This document shows positions 1-7,325 of a stretch of 64,000 bases of DNA, one piece after another; position 1 is the first letter of the stretch; the number at the start of each line of letters is the position of its first letter. This DNA comes from UBA4486 sp041984885. GTDB taxonomy: Bacteria; Pseudomonadota; Gammaproteobacteria; Eutrophobiales; Eutrophobiaceae. The notes under the pieces were generated by a model. The model saw nothing but the letters and a program-made list of their open reading frames with translations. It made no database searches and had not been told where the DNA came from. Location: the NCBI GenBank assembly GCA_041984885.1, contig JBHIXH010000002.1, positions 1-64,000 of the forward strand, given 5' to 3'. The translations under genes and the position numbers were made by a program.

Positions 1-581
1 TGCTCGACGATCAGGCAATTATGATCTTTTAACGCATCCGGGTTTTCGGGTACGCCAAATTTGTCCAGATATTCAGGTGCGGCACAGACAACCATACGAC
101 TGGTACCCAGTTGGCGTGCAATCATACTGGAATCAGTCAACGGACCGATACGAATCGCCATATCCACGCCCTCTTCAATCAGGTCCGGCGCACGTTCGGT
201 CAGGATTAATTCTATCCGCACTGCAGGATATTTCAGTTGATAACCGGAGATCGCACGCGACAGGTGAAAATTGCCAAACGATGGAGGCGCCAGCACTTTT
301 AACGTGCCAACCGGTTGTAGCTGTAATTCATTGATCGATAGTTCGGCTTCTTCAATATCGGTAAGAATATTTTTAACGCGCTCATAATAATCCCGACCTA
401 CCTCGGTCAGACTCAACTGGCGCGTGGTGCGATTCAATAACCGTGCTCCGAGTTTCTGCTCGAGTTCATTTATGTGTTTGGATGCCATTGCGCGCGAAAT
501 GCCTAATTCATTCGCAGCAGCAGAATAACTGCCCAACCTGGCTACGGCAGCGAACACATTCATTCCAGTTAATCTGTCCAT
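1..581 (-). CDS. LysR-family transcriptional regulator, 3' part missing
   Basis: The gene runs off the left edge; about 193 N-terminal residues are present. The protein begins MDRLTGMNVFAAVARLGS, followed by the winged helix-turn-helix typical of LysR regulators (about residues 15-60, including AANELGISRAMASKHINELE). After the linker helix the effector-binding domain starts near residue 90 (PVGTLKVLAPPSFG). The sequence resembles the one-component LysR subgroup that often controls an adjacent gene. The ATG at 581 is preceded by a GGGCGGGA ribosome site. It is divergent from the secreted NTF2-like gene at 745, which is a plausible target. The effector is unknown, and the domain that would define it is outside the window. 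Confidence 0.9.
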   Translation of the reverse strand, partial: MDRLTGMNVFAAVARLGSYSAAANELGISRAMASKHINELEQKLGARLLNRTTRQLSLTEVGRDYYERVKNILTDIEEAELSINELQLQPVGTLKVLAPPSFGNFHLSRAISGYQLKYPAVRIELILTERAPDLIEEGVDMAIRIGPLTDSSMIARQLGTSRMVVCAAPEYLDKFGVPENPDALKDHNCLIVE

Positions 582-635
582 ATCATCCCGCCCTATTGTT
601 TCTTTTTAAGAAATTAAAAGTCTCATAATTCATTA

Positions 636-652
636 TTGTAAACAGTCTACAA
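636..652. promoter_or_regulatory. Candidate LysR operator dyad
   Basis: The inverted repeat TTGTA-N7-TACAA lies in the 163-base divergent gap between the lysR gene (start 581) and the gene at 745. LysR proteins classically bind imperfect dyads of this size (T-N11-A type) in such gaps. A second short palindrome, GTTGCAAC, lies at 667-674. Assignment to this regulator is inferred from position only. Confidence 0.35.
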
Positions 653-744
653 CAACACTATATTTTGTTGCAACGCAATATATGAGTTCAACATAATGAT
701 CTATTTTGCGGATTACCCACATTTGTATTCGTTGAGGTATAACT

Positions 745-1185
745 ATGAACATTCGTAAAAAATTGATTTTGTTTACAATTTTTTCTTTTTCGACAACCGC
801 AAGTAGCGCTACACCGATTGATGAGACGGCGGCATTGGAAATCAGCCAACGTTGGGTTGAGCAACTTAATGCCGGCAAGATTGAGTCAATCTCCAGGCTC
901 TATACAGAAGACGCAATCATGATGCCGCCGAGTAGTGAGATCCTGTCTAAGCCGACAGATATCGAGTCCTACTGGAGAATGCTGGAAGGTGCTGGCGTCA
1001 AAGACTACGCCGTCTATCCGGTGGCTCTTCGTATCGACGGTAAAACCGCGTATCAATCTGCCTTGTGGGAAGCCACCCGTTTTGCCACAGATGGTAACCA
1101 CTTCCTGATGTCAGGCAACATCAGCAATGTGCTTGAACTGCAGAAAGACGGTAGCTGGAAAATCAAAATGCAAAGCTGGAACTAG
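745..1185 (+). CDS. Secreted NTF2-like / SnoaL-DUF4440 family protein
   Basis: The protein has 146 residues. A basic N-terminus and hydrophobic stretch end in ASSA, which fits a signal peptide cleaved near residue 22, so it is probably periplasmic. The mature part has the NTF2-like layout: an N-terminal helix (ALEISQRWVEQLNAGKIES), the segment LYTEDAIMMPPSSE typical of DUF4440/ketosteroid-isomerase-like proteins, and a C-terminal strand ending DGSWKIKMQSWN. Families with this fold bind small hydrophobic molecules or act as isomerases, and function cannot be assigned from the fold. GAGG seven bases before the ATG is a usable ribosome site. Divergent from lysR. Confidence 0.75.
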   Translation: MNIRKKLILFTIFSFSTTASSATPIDETAALEISQRWVEQLNAGKIESISRLYTEDAIMMPPSSEILSKPTDIESYWRMLEGAGVKDYAVYPVALRIDGKTAYQSALWEATRFATDGNHFLMSGNISNVLELQKDGSWKIKMQSWN

Positions 1186-1275
1186 AAATAACGCCAGATT
1201 ATCTCCGTGTCCTCCTCCTCTAGTTGGACTCCCTGAATGCACAGGGATGTGCATATTTTTAAGTACACTACCGGG

Positions 1276-2100
1276 CTAGATGCCTGACTGCAATAATGCT
1301 GCCTCGTCAGTGTCAGGAAACCTGTTCTTTAATAACAAGGCATAGCTGGATGCGTCATCACGATTACCCAGTTGCTCGGAAATTTTTACGCCCAGCCAGA
1401 GACTTTTCGGTGTGTGGTTGCTGATAGACTTATAACGTTCCAGGTAAAAATGTGCCGAGTCGTATTCGCCACGATCGTATTTAATCTCGGTCATTTGTAT
1501 CAGGGCCTGCGACACATTCGCATTTTGCCTGATCGCCTGATCGAAATAGATTTCTGCCTGTGATATGTCCCCATTTGACTTGGCGCAGGTGCCGGCATTG
1601 GTCAGCGCGATTTCCGGTGTTGCATAGAGAGGGTTTTCGGCTGCCTGAGTGAATATATCATCGGCCTCGTCATAACGCTGGTGTTGACATAAAAACAAGC
1701 CGTAATTGTTTTTAAACGAAGAGTTATCCGGCTCCAGGTCGATGGCCGTGTGAAAGTAACGTTCAGCCATTTCATCCTGACCCATGCGACTGTGTAACAA
1801 ACCCATGGCATTGTGCAGCGGTGCGTAATCACGTTTCGCCAGCATGCCACGATCCAGTTTCTCGAATGCCTTGTCCAGTTGGCCGTTTTGCATGTAGGCA
1901 ATGCCAAGTTTCAGGTTGGCCCTGGCAATTTCCAGACGCCGTTGCTCCGGACTGACGTACGAAGATTTATTGCGTCGCTCGGCCTCGTTGTACGCCGCAT
2001 TGGTTATTGTACTGCCAATGGCGCCGACCGCAGATATAGGAGCGCACGCCTGTAGATTGAAAACGAATAACAACAGGGCGATCAGTCTAATCAGTTTCAT
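1276..2100 (-). CDS. pilW: Type IV pilus biogenesis/stability lipoprotein PilW (PilF)
   Basis: A 274-residue TPR protein with a lipoprotein signal: hydrophobic start, then LQAC with the acylated Cys near residue 19. From about residue 65 there are successive TPR units (LGIAYMQNGQLDKAFEKLD; AMGLLHSRMGQDEMAERYF; NNYGLFLCQHQRYDEADDIF). The Y-G-x-F-L-C signature and overall length match PilW/PilF, the outer-membrane pilotin that helps the PilQ secretin assemble. In many gammaproteobacteria pilW sits in the rlmN-ispG-hisS cluster; here it stands alone between unrelated genes. A general TPR lipoprotein is the alternative. Confidence 0.75.
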   Translation of the reverse strand: MKLIRLIALLLFVFNLQACAPISAVGAIGSTITNAAYNEAERRNKSSYVSPEQRRLEIARANLKLGIAYMQNGQLDKAFEKLDRGMLAKRDYAPLHNAMGLLHSRMGQDEMAERYFHTAIDLEPDNSSFKNNYGLFLCQHQRYDEADDIFTQAAENPLYATPEIALTNAGTCAKSNGDISQAEIYFDQAIRQNANVSQALIQMTEIKYDRGEYDSAHFYLERYKSISNHTPKSLWLGVKISEQLGNRDDASSYALLLKNRFPDTDEAALLQSGI

Positions 2101-2324
2101 TGCTGAAAACGGTTAAAACACTATCCATAATCATTATATTAGTCCTGTGATAATTAAAGTTAAATTATTTTTCAATGACTTAGCTGGTTTTGATTAGAAT
2201 ATTTATAAAATATCAAATTAATCTTTTTAAATTACAATTAGTTACAACCTTTTTTTCCGTGCCTGTCAACGACTGTGCCGATTCCGCGTTATACCTCCTG
2301 ACACTGAATAAATTGGAGAAAATA

Positions 2325-2705
2325 ATGAAAAAACTGATTTTATTACTGACATTGGGATTGACCGCGCCCCTGCTGTTTGCTCACGATGGTGAACGCTGCA
2401 ATAAAGGCGAAAAGATGGCCGAGAAGTTACAGTTGAATGAACAACAATCCACGGCTGTCAGTGAGATCATGCAGGCACAGAAAGACAAGCGTAAGGCGTT
2501 CTTTAAACAACATCATGCGGAGATGAAAGATAAAATGGCCGAGCTTCACCACGAAACCCGGTCGCAACTCAGCAATGTGTTATCCGAAGAACAACTGGCC
2601 ACGTTTGATGAAATGCATAAACAACGCATGGAAAAACGCGAGCAACGTTGGGAACAACGCAAAAATCGATTTAAAGATGCCGCCAATAAAGGCGAGGCCA
2701 GCTAG
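2325..2705 (+). CDS. Spy/CpxP-like periplasmic protein
   Basis: 126 residues from the ATG at 2325, which has TTGGAGAA before it and begins MKKLILLLTLGLTAPLLFAH, a good signal peptide cleaved after LLFA. An upstream in-frame extension exists but would put 45 residues before the signal peptide and is rejected. The mature protein is highly charged and helical, with LQLNEQQSTAVSEIMQ near residue 40 and LSEEQLATFDEMHKQ near residue 90, the two LTxxQ-like repeats that mark Spy/CpxP proteins. Known members are periplasmic chaperones or inhibitors of the CpxA sensor. No cpxAR genes lie nearby. Confidence 0.75.
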   Translation: MKKLILLLTLGLTAPLLFAHDGERCNKGEKMAEKLQLNEQQSTAVSEIMQAQKDKRKAFFKQHHAEMKDKMAELHHETRSQLSNVLSEEQLATFDEMHKQRMEKREQRWEQRKNRFKDAANKGEAS

Positions 2706-2726
2706 ATAGCCTTTTATGCAATGAAA

Positions 2727-2752
2727 ATTCGGGCTTCAGTCGAAGCCCGAAT
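2727..2752. terminator. Hairpin between convergent spy-like gene and cysH
   Basis: Perfect 11-base stem ATTCGGGCTTC / GAAGCCCGAAT around a four-base loop. On the minus strand it is followed by AATTTTC, so it probably ends the cysH transcript and may also stop readthrough from the plus strand. Confidence 0.6.
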
Positions 2753-2754
2753 AA

Positions 2755-3375
2755 TCAGTTCAACATTTGCAGGCCACACTCGCGGCCTTGCTCACCTTTC
2801 GTCGGATCAAAATAATGATCGTTCTGTGGCAAACCATGCTCATACAGGTATTCTTCCATATCGAGCTCGGTCCAGTGAAACAGGGGAGCAACCTTGTAAA
2901 TACCATTCGGTCCCGGACTGACGATATCAAGTGTCTTCCTGAAATCCGTTTCATCTTTACGTATCGCGGTAAGCCATACTTCCGGTTGCAGTGTCTTCAC
3001 CACCCTGTCAAACGGTTCCAGTTTGACTTCCCAGGTGAACAACCTGTGCTCATCTGAATTCACCTCGGGCACACCATACTTGAATGCATCATTACGTGCC
3101 TTTGTCAGCCTGGGCGTAAAGATATGCATATTCAGATTCAGTTCACTCATGATCTTTTCTGCAGTCGCGTAGGTTTCCTGGGTATTAAATCCTGAATCGA
3201 TCCAGACCACGGGCACGTCTGCCTGTTTTCGGGTAACCATGTGCAGGATGACCGATGAAAACGGCCCGAATGTAGTGGTCACAATCGTGCGTTTGTTCAG
3301 GCCCAGGGCCCACTCGATGATCTGCTCCGGTGTCTTGCCGGACAGTTCCTGATTGATGTTTTCAAGTTCCAGCAT
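2755..3375 (-). CDS. cysH: Phosphoadenylyl-sulfate (PAPS) reductase family protein
   Basis: 206 residues of the adenine nucleotide alpha-hydrolase fold: the PP-loop-like segment TTTFGPFSSVILHMV near residue 34, VVWIDSGFNTQETY near 56, WLTAIRKDETDFRK near 134, and the C-terminal active-site tail GRECGLQ. Cys200 is the only cysteine. The four cysteines that hold the 4Fe-4S cluster of APS reductases are absent, so by family rules this is the thioredoxin-dependent PAPS type that makes sulfite in assimilatory sulfate reduction. It is somewhat shorter than E. coli CysH. No other cys genes are adjacent, which is unusual, so the substrate should be held loosely. Confidence 0.8.
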   Translation of the reverse strand: MLELENINQELSGKTPEQIIEWALGLNKRTIVTTTFGPFSSVILHMVTRKQADVPVVWIDSGFNTQETYATAEKIMSELNLNMHIFTPRLTKARNDAFKYGVPEVNSDEHRLFTWEVKLEPFDRVVKTLQPEVWLTAIRKDETDFRKTLDIVSPGPNGIYKVAPLFHWTELDMEEYLYEHGLPQNDHYFDPTKGEQGRECGLQMLN

Positions 3376-3485
3376 AGTGTTCTCTCATGTCGGGCTGGAA
3401 ATTATAGAGTTTTCATCTGCATATACCACTCCGGCTTAGAACAATTTGTCATTAGCTTAGTGCGGATACCAGCATGCCCCTGACG

Positions 3486-3520
3486 AAAAAAAACCGGGTC
3501 ATTTTGCAATGCCCGGTTTT
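3486..3520 (-). terminator. Rho-independent terminator of the SDR gene
   Basis: On the minus strand an AAACCGGG / CCCGGTTT stem with an inner CATT/AATG pairing is followed by eight T residues. It lies 21 bases after the stop of the SDR gene. Confidence 0.8.
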
Positions 3521-3540
3521 ACCAGTTTCGATTGACGGAT

Positions 3541-4359
3541 TTAAGCCGGCGTTGGATGCCAGCCTGCGTCTGCCCACAACTCACCACTGACGGCCGAGTT
3601 CGATATCATGAAACAAATGGCGTCGGCGATTTCCATCGGTCGAATCAATCGACCCAACTGGGTATCAGGCAGAATGTTCTTTGAGATGTATTCTTCGCCC
3701 AGGGCACGGACCATTGGCGTATCCGTGAATCCCGGATGGATGACACCACAACGTACACCGTGAAAAATGGCCTCTTTGGTCAGGGTGGCGGCAGCACCTT
3801 CGAGGCCGGCCTTGGTTGAAGCATAGGAAACCTGTCCCTTGTTACCCTGCGATGAGATGGATCCGATAAAGATGATCGTGCCCTGCACGCCTTCGTCCGG
3901 ATGCCACTTTTTCAGGCTGTTCCTGTTTCGGTCTTCGGCAATGTTCGCGATCATTTCCATTGCCCAGTACACGGGGGCAATCAGGTTAACCGCGACGACT
4001 TGTTCGAATTTTTCCTGCTCATAGATTTTGGCTTTACCGGTTTCCTTATCGATGCGTACTGCGAGTGCGTCACGGGTAATACCCGCCGCCGGGATGCATA
4101 TCTGAACGATACCGTATTTTTCCTGTAGATCCGTGAATACCTGCTTGCGGAATTCAGCGTCCGTTGTATCGCCCTGGTAGGCAACAGCAACATCCGACTT
4201 GCTCTCTTTATTAATCTCGGCAGCAGCCTCGTGGACCACTTCTGTCATATCAACCAGCGCGACTTTCTTGACGCCGAGTTGAGCCAATTGAAAAGACACC
4301 GCACGACCTATACCACTGGCGCCTCCGGTAACGATTGCTACTTTATCTTGAATTTTCAT
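3541..4359 (-). CDS. Short-chain dehydrogenase/reductase (SDR)
   Basis: 272 residues with the classical SDR plan: cofactor motif TGGASGIG (residues 11-18), PAAGI in place of the usual NNAG near residue 90, catalytic Ser in FIGSISSQ near residue 167, and YASTK (Y-x3-K) near 179. The C-terminal segment after SRLIRPMEIADAICF-type sequence carries the usual substrate lid. Such enzymes reduce or oxidise alcohols with NAD(P); FabG/PhaB-like acyl reductases are the closest in style but the substrate cannot be read from sequence. It is monocistronic, with its own terminator downstream. Confidence 0.85.
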   Translation of the reverse strand: MKIQDKVAIVTGGASGIGRAVSFQLAQLGVKKVALVDMTEVVHEAAAEINKESKSDVAVAYQGDTTDAEFRKQVFTDLQEKYGIVQICIPAAGITRDALAVRIDKETGKAKIYEQEKFEQVVAVNLIAPVYWAMEMIANIAEDRNRNSLKKWHPDEGVQGTIIFIGSISSQGNKGQVSYASTKAGLEGAAATLTKEAIFHGVRCGVIHPGFTDTPMVRALGEEYISKNILPDTQLGRLIRPMEIADAICFMISNSAVSGELWADAGWHPTPA

Positions 4360-4444
4360 AGACTTATTCCCGAATTAATTTTTTAGTAGTCAAAATTCTA
4401 GCACAAATTACTGCACTGCAATAATTTATTTTTATTCAAGTTAT

Positions 4445-5221
4445 TCAAGAAGTTACACGGAATATTTCCGTGAGGATTCGGCCTTTCTCGCCTAACTGCA
4501 GCAGCCGGAAACCCGGTTTCAAGACGTCTGCCTGATATTCATCCACGCCGGGTTTGAACTGCACACACGTGGACGGACAGCCGAGAAACTGAAATTCTGA
4601 AGAATCATGCTGGAAATCCTGATGAATGTGGCCGCAGATGACCGCCTTTACCTGCGGCTGCCCGGCAAGCACGCGGTGAAATTCCCCGGCATTTTCCAGT
4701 CCCATCGCATCCATCCACGGGCTGCCGATACTCATTACCGGGTGATGAATGGCAACCAGCGTGGAAAGGTCGGAGGATTCCAATGATGTTGCCAGCCAGT
4801 CGAGTTCAGAGGCAGATAAGTATCCCGCGTGCGTATCAGGTTTGTGTGAATCCAGCATAAGAATCTGCCAATCGCCGGTTCGGATTATTTTTTTTGTGCT
4901 GACGTGTTTATGATTCAACCTGGCATGCATGACAGCCGGGTCATCGTGATTGCCAGGCAAGCAATAGACGGGACATGGAAAACGCAGAAGCTGCTCCAGT
5001 AATAATTCATAGGCACGCGGCTCGGGCGTATGTACCAGGTCACCGGTAACAAGAACACAATCCGGCGTTCGCTGGTTCAGGATGAGATCTATAACTGTCG
5101 CCAGGCTCTGTAAGGTATTAACTGCGTCAAAGGTGAAATCCGCCGACGCGCCAATATGCGTATCGGTTATCTGAACGATTCCCGTCGTCGATGTATCTGA
5201 TTTAGAATCGGGTTCACTCAT
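4445..5221 (-). CDS. cpdA: Calcineurin-like phosphoesterase, CpdA-type 3',5'-cyclic AMP phosphodiesterase
   Basis: 258 residues from the ATG at 5221, chosen because AGGAG precedes it; a longer in-frame start at 5305 would run into the divergent methyltransferase gene. The metallophosphoesterase motifs appear in order: QITDTHIG (about 17), VTGDLVHT (about 57), LPGNHDDP (about 88), AIHHPVMS (about 157) and CGHIHQDF (about 196), which together hold the two metal ions. This is the pattern of class III cAMP phosphodiesterases (CpdA/Icc), cytoplasmic enzymes that lower cAMP. Related phosphodiesterases share these motifs, so specificity is inferred. Confidence 0.85.
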   Translation of the reverse strand: MSEPDSKSDTSTTGIVQITDTHIGASADFTFDAVNTLQSLATVIDLILNQRTPDCVLVTGDLVHTPEPRAYELLLEQLLRFPCPVYCLPGNHDDPAVMHARLNHKHVSTKKIIRTGDWQILMLDSHKPDTHAGYLSASELDWLATSLESSDLSTLVAIHHPVMSIGSPWMDAMGLENAGEFHRVLAGQPQVKAVICGHIHQDFQHDSSEFQFLGCPSTCVQFKPGVDEYQADVLKPGFRLLQLGEKGRILTEIFRVTS

Positions 5222-5244
5222 TCTCCTGGACCACAGAAACTTGT

Positions 5245-5907
5245 ATGACAAACAAATCGATAGGGCTTGATCCCGAACTGTATAACTATTTATTGTCGAT
5301 TTCACTCCGGGAACATCCGGTGCTCGGACAATTACGCGTGGAAACCGGGAAAATGCCGATGTCGCGTATGCAAATTGCGCCCGAGCAAGGTCAGTTCATG
5401 TATTCCATATTGAAGTTAATGCAGGCCAGACAGGTAATCGAGATCGGCACGTTTACCGGTTACAGTTCAATCTGCATGGCAATGGCATTGCCGGATGACG
5501 GCAGGCTGATCACCTGCGATGTCAATCCTGATACCAGCAAGATCGCGCAATCATACTGGCAAGAAGCCGGCGTTGCTCACAAAATAGAATTGAAACTTGC
5601 ACCGGCTATCGAGACGCTACAAGCAATGAATGCTACAGACCAGTTGATTAGTTTTGATGCGATGTTCATCGATGCAGAAAAAACCGAGTACGAACAATAC
5701 TACGAACTGGGCTTGCCACTGATCAGACAAGGCGGCCTGATTATGGTCGACAATGTATTGTGGAATGGTAGCGTTATCGATAAAAACAACAGTGACGATG
5801 ACACGGTGGCGATTCGACAATTTAATAAAAACCGGTTAAATGATGATCGTATTGAGCTCAATGTCTTGCCCGTTGCCGACGGCCTGACGCTGGCGATAAA
5901 AAAATAA
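5245..5907 (+). CDS. SAM-dependent O-methyltransferase (family 3)
   Basis: 220 residues with the features of caffeoyl-CoA/catechol-type O-methyltransferases: VIEIGTFTGYSSICMA (SAM-binding, about 63-78), LITCDVNPDTSKIAQ (acidic residue for the ribose), DAMFIDAEKTEYEQYY (metal-binding Asp, about 140) and MVDNVLWNGSV near 168. Family members methylate hydroxyl groups of small aromatics using a divalent metal; the bacterial substrate is generally unknown. It starts 23 bases from divergent cpdA and stops 11 bases before asnS, so the two plus-strand genes are probably cotranscribed. Confidence 0.85.
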   Translation: MTNKSIGLDPELYNYLLSISLREHPVLGQLRVETGKMPMSRMQIAPEQGQFMYSILKLMQARQVIEIGTFTGYSSICMAMALPDDGRLITCDVNPDTSKIAQSYWQEAGVAHKIELKLAPAIETLQAMNATDQLISFDAMFIDAEKTEYEQYYELGLPLIRQGGLIMVDNVLWNGSVIDKNNSDDDTVAIRQFNKNRLNDDRIELNVLPVADGLTLAIKK

Positions 5908-5918
5908 CAGGAAACAAT

Positions 5919-7304
5919 ATGAAATCCACACACTCAGTCTCACAACTACTGCACTCGGATACAGGAATTGAAAACATTACAGTCAGTGGCTGGGTTCGAA
6001 CCAGGCGAGAAGCAAAGGAATTTTCATTTCTGGAGATCAATGATGGCACTTGCCTGGCAAACATTCAGGCAGTCATCGATGCAGACAAACCGGGTTACGA
6101 TCAAATCAAACAAATCACGACCGGTGCCTCGGTCACTATCAAAGGTTCCTTGATTGAATCACCCGGCAAAGGCCAAAACTGGGAGATCCGGGCTGACGTT
6201 CTCACCCTGATCGGTACAGCGCCGGATGATTATCCGCTGCAAAAGAAGCGTCATACAGATGAATATCTGCGCACAATTGCACACTTGCGACCACGCACAA
6301 ACAAATATGGCGCCATCGCTCGCATTCGTGCCAGCCTGTCGCAGGCAATCCACCGTTTTTTTCATGAACGCGGTTTTCACTGGATTCATACGCCGATCAT
6401 TACCGGCTCGGATTGTGAAGGTGCGGGCGAGATGTTCAAGGTCACCACGTTTGATTTAAAAAACGTGCCGCAAAAAGACGGAAAGATCGATTACGAACAG
6501 GACTTTTTTGGCAAGGAGGCAAACCTGACGGTGTCCGGCCAACTTTCCGTTGAGACCTATTGTCTAAGCCTTGGCAAGGTTTATACGTTTGGCCCGACGT
6601 TTCGTTCCGAGAATTCGAATACATCACGACATATGGCCGAGTTCTGGATGATAGAACCGGAGATGGCGTTTGCCGATATTTATGATGACATGGAACTGGG
6701 GCAATCGATGATCCAATATCTTGTACGCCATACGCTGGAACAATGCGCGGAAGACCTGGATTTATTTGCCCGGTTTGTCGACAAGAACCTGATGTCGACA
6801 CTGAACAACATTATCGATAACGATTTTATTCGCCTGCCCTATACCGAGGCCGTGGAGATTTTACAAAAGTCGAAGCAAAATTTTGAATACGAACCGGAAT
6901 GGGGTCATGACCTGCAATCCGAACACGAACGCTTTTTGACAGAACAGCATTTCAAACAACCGGTCATCGTTTATGACTATCCGAAAGATATCAAGGCGTT
7001 TTACATGCGTATGAATGACGACAATAAAACCGTTGCCGCCATGGACATACTCGTACCGGCAATCGGCGAAATCATTGGCGGCAGTCAGCGTGAAGAACGT
7101 TACGATGTGTTAAAGCAACGGATTAACGATCTCGGGTTTGATGAAAAAGATTACTGGTGGTACCTGGACACACGCAAATACGGTAGCGTGCCGCATGCCG
7201 GCTTTGGTCTCGGATTTGAACGGCTATTGATGTTGGTGACCGGGGTGACAAACATACGGGATGTGATTCCATTTCCGAGAACACCAAAACATCTCGAGTT
7301 TTAA
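5919..7304 (+). CDS. asnS: Asparagine--tRNA ligase
   Basis: 461 residues, near the usual length. An N-terminal OB-fold anticodon-binding domain (about 15-100, with VSGWVRTRREAKEFSFLEIND) is followed by the class II catalytic core. Motif 2 lies around TFRSENSNTSRHMAEFWMIE and motif 3 is GFGLGFERLLMLVTG near the C-terminus. The AsnRS insertion containing GKEANLTVSGQLSVET is present. It charges tRNA-Asn in the cytoplasm. AACAGGAAAC precedes the ATG. Convergent with yoaA, 21 bases apart, with no obvious terminator between them. Confidence 0.97.
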   Translation: MKSTHSVSQLLHSDTGIENITVSGWVRTRREAKEFSFLEINDGTCLANIQAVIDADKPGYDQIKQITTGASVTIKGSLIESPGKGQNWEIRADVLTLIGTAPDDYPLQKKRHTDEYLRTIAHLRPRTNKYGAIARIRASLSQAIHRFFHERGFHWIHTPIITGSDCEGAGEMFKVTTFDLKNVPQKDGKIDYEQDFFGKEANLTVSGQLSVETYCLSLGKVYTFGPTFRSENSNTSRHMAEFWMIEPEMAFADIYDDMELGQSMIQYLVRHTLEQCAEDLDLFARFVDKNLMSTLNNIIDNDFIRLPYTEAVEILQKSKQNFEYEPEWGHDLQSEHERFLTEQHFKQPVIVYDYPKDIKAFYMRMNDDNKTVAAMDILVPAIGEIIGGSQREERYDVLKQRINDLGFDEKDYWWYLDTRKYGSVPHAGFGLGFERLLMLVTGVTNIRDVIPFPRTPKHLEF

Positions 7305-7325
7305 TTTCCTGAGCAACCCGCATTA

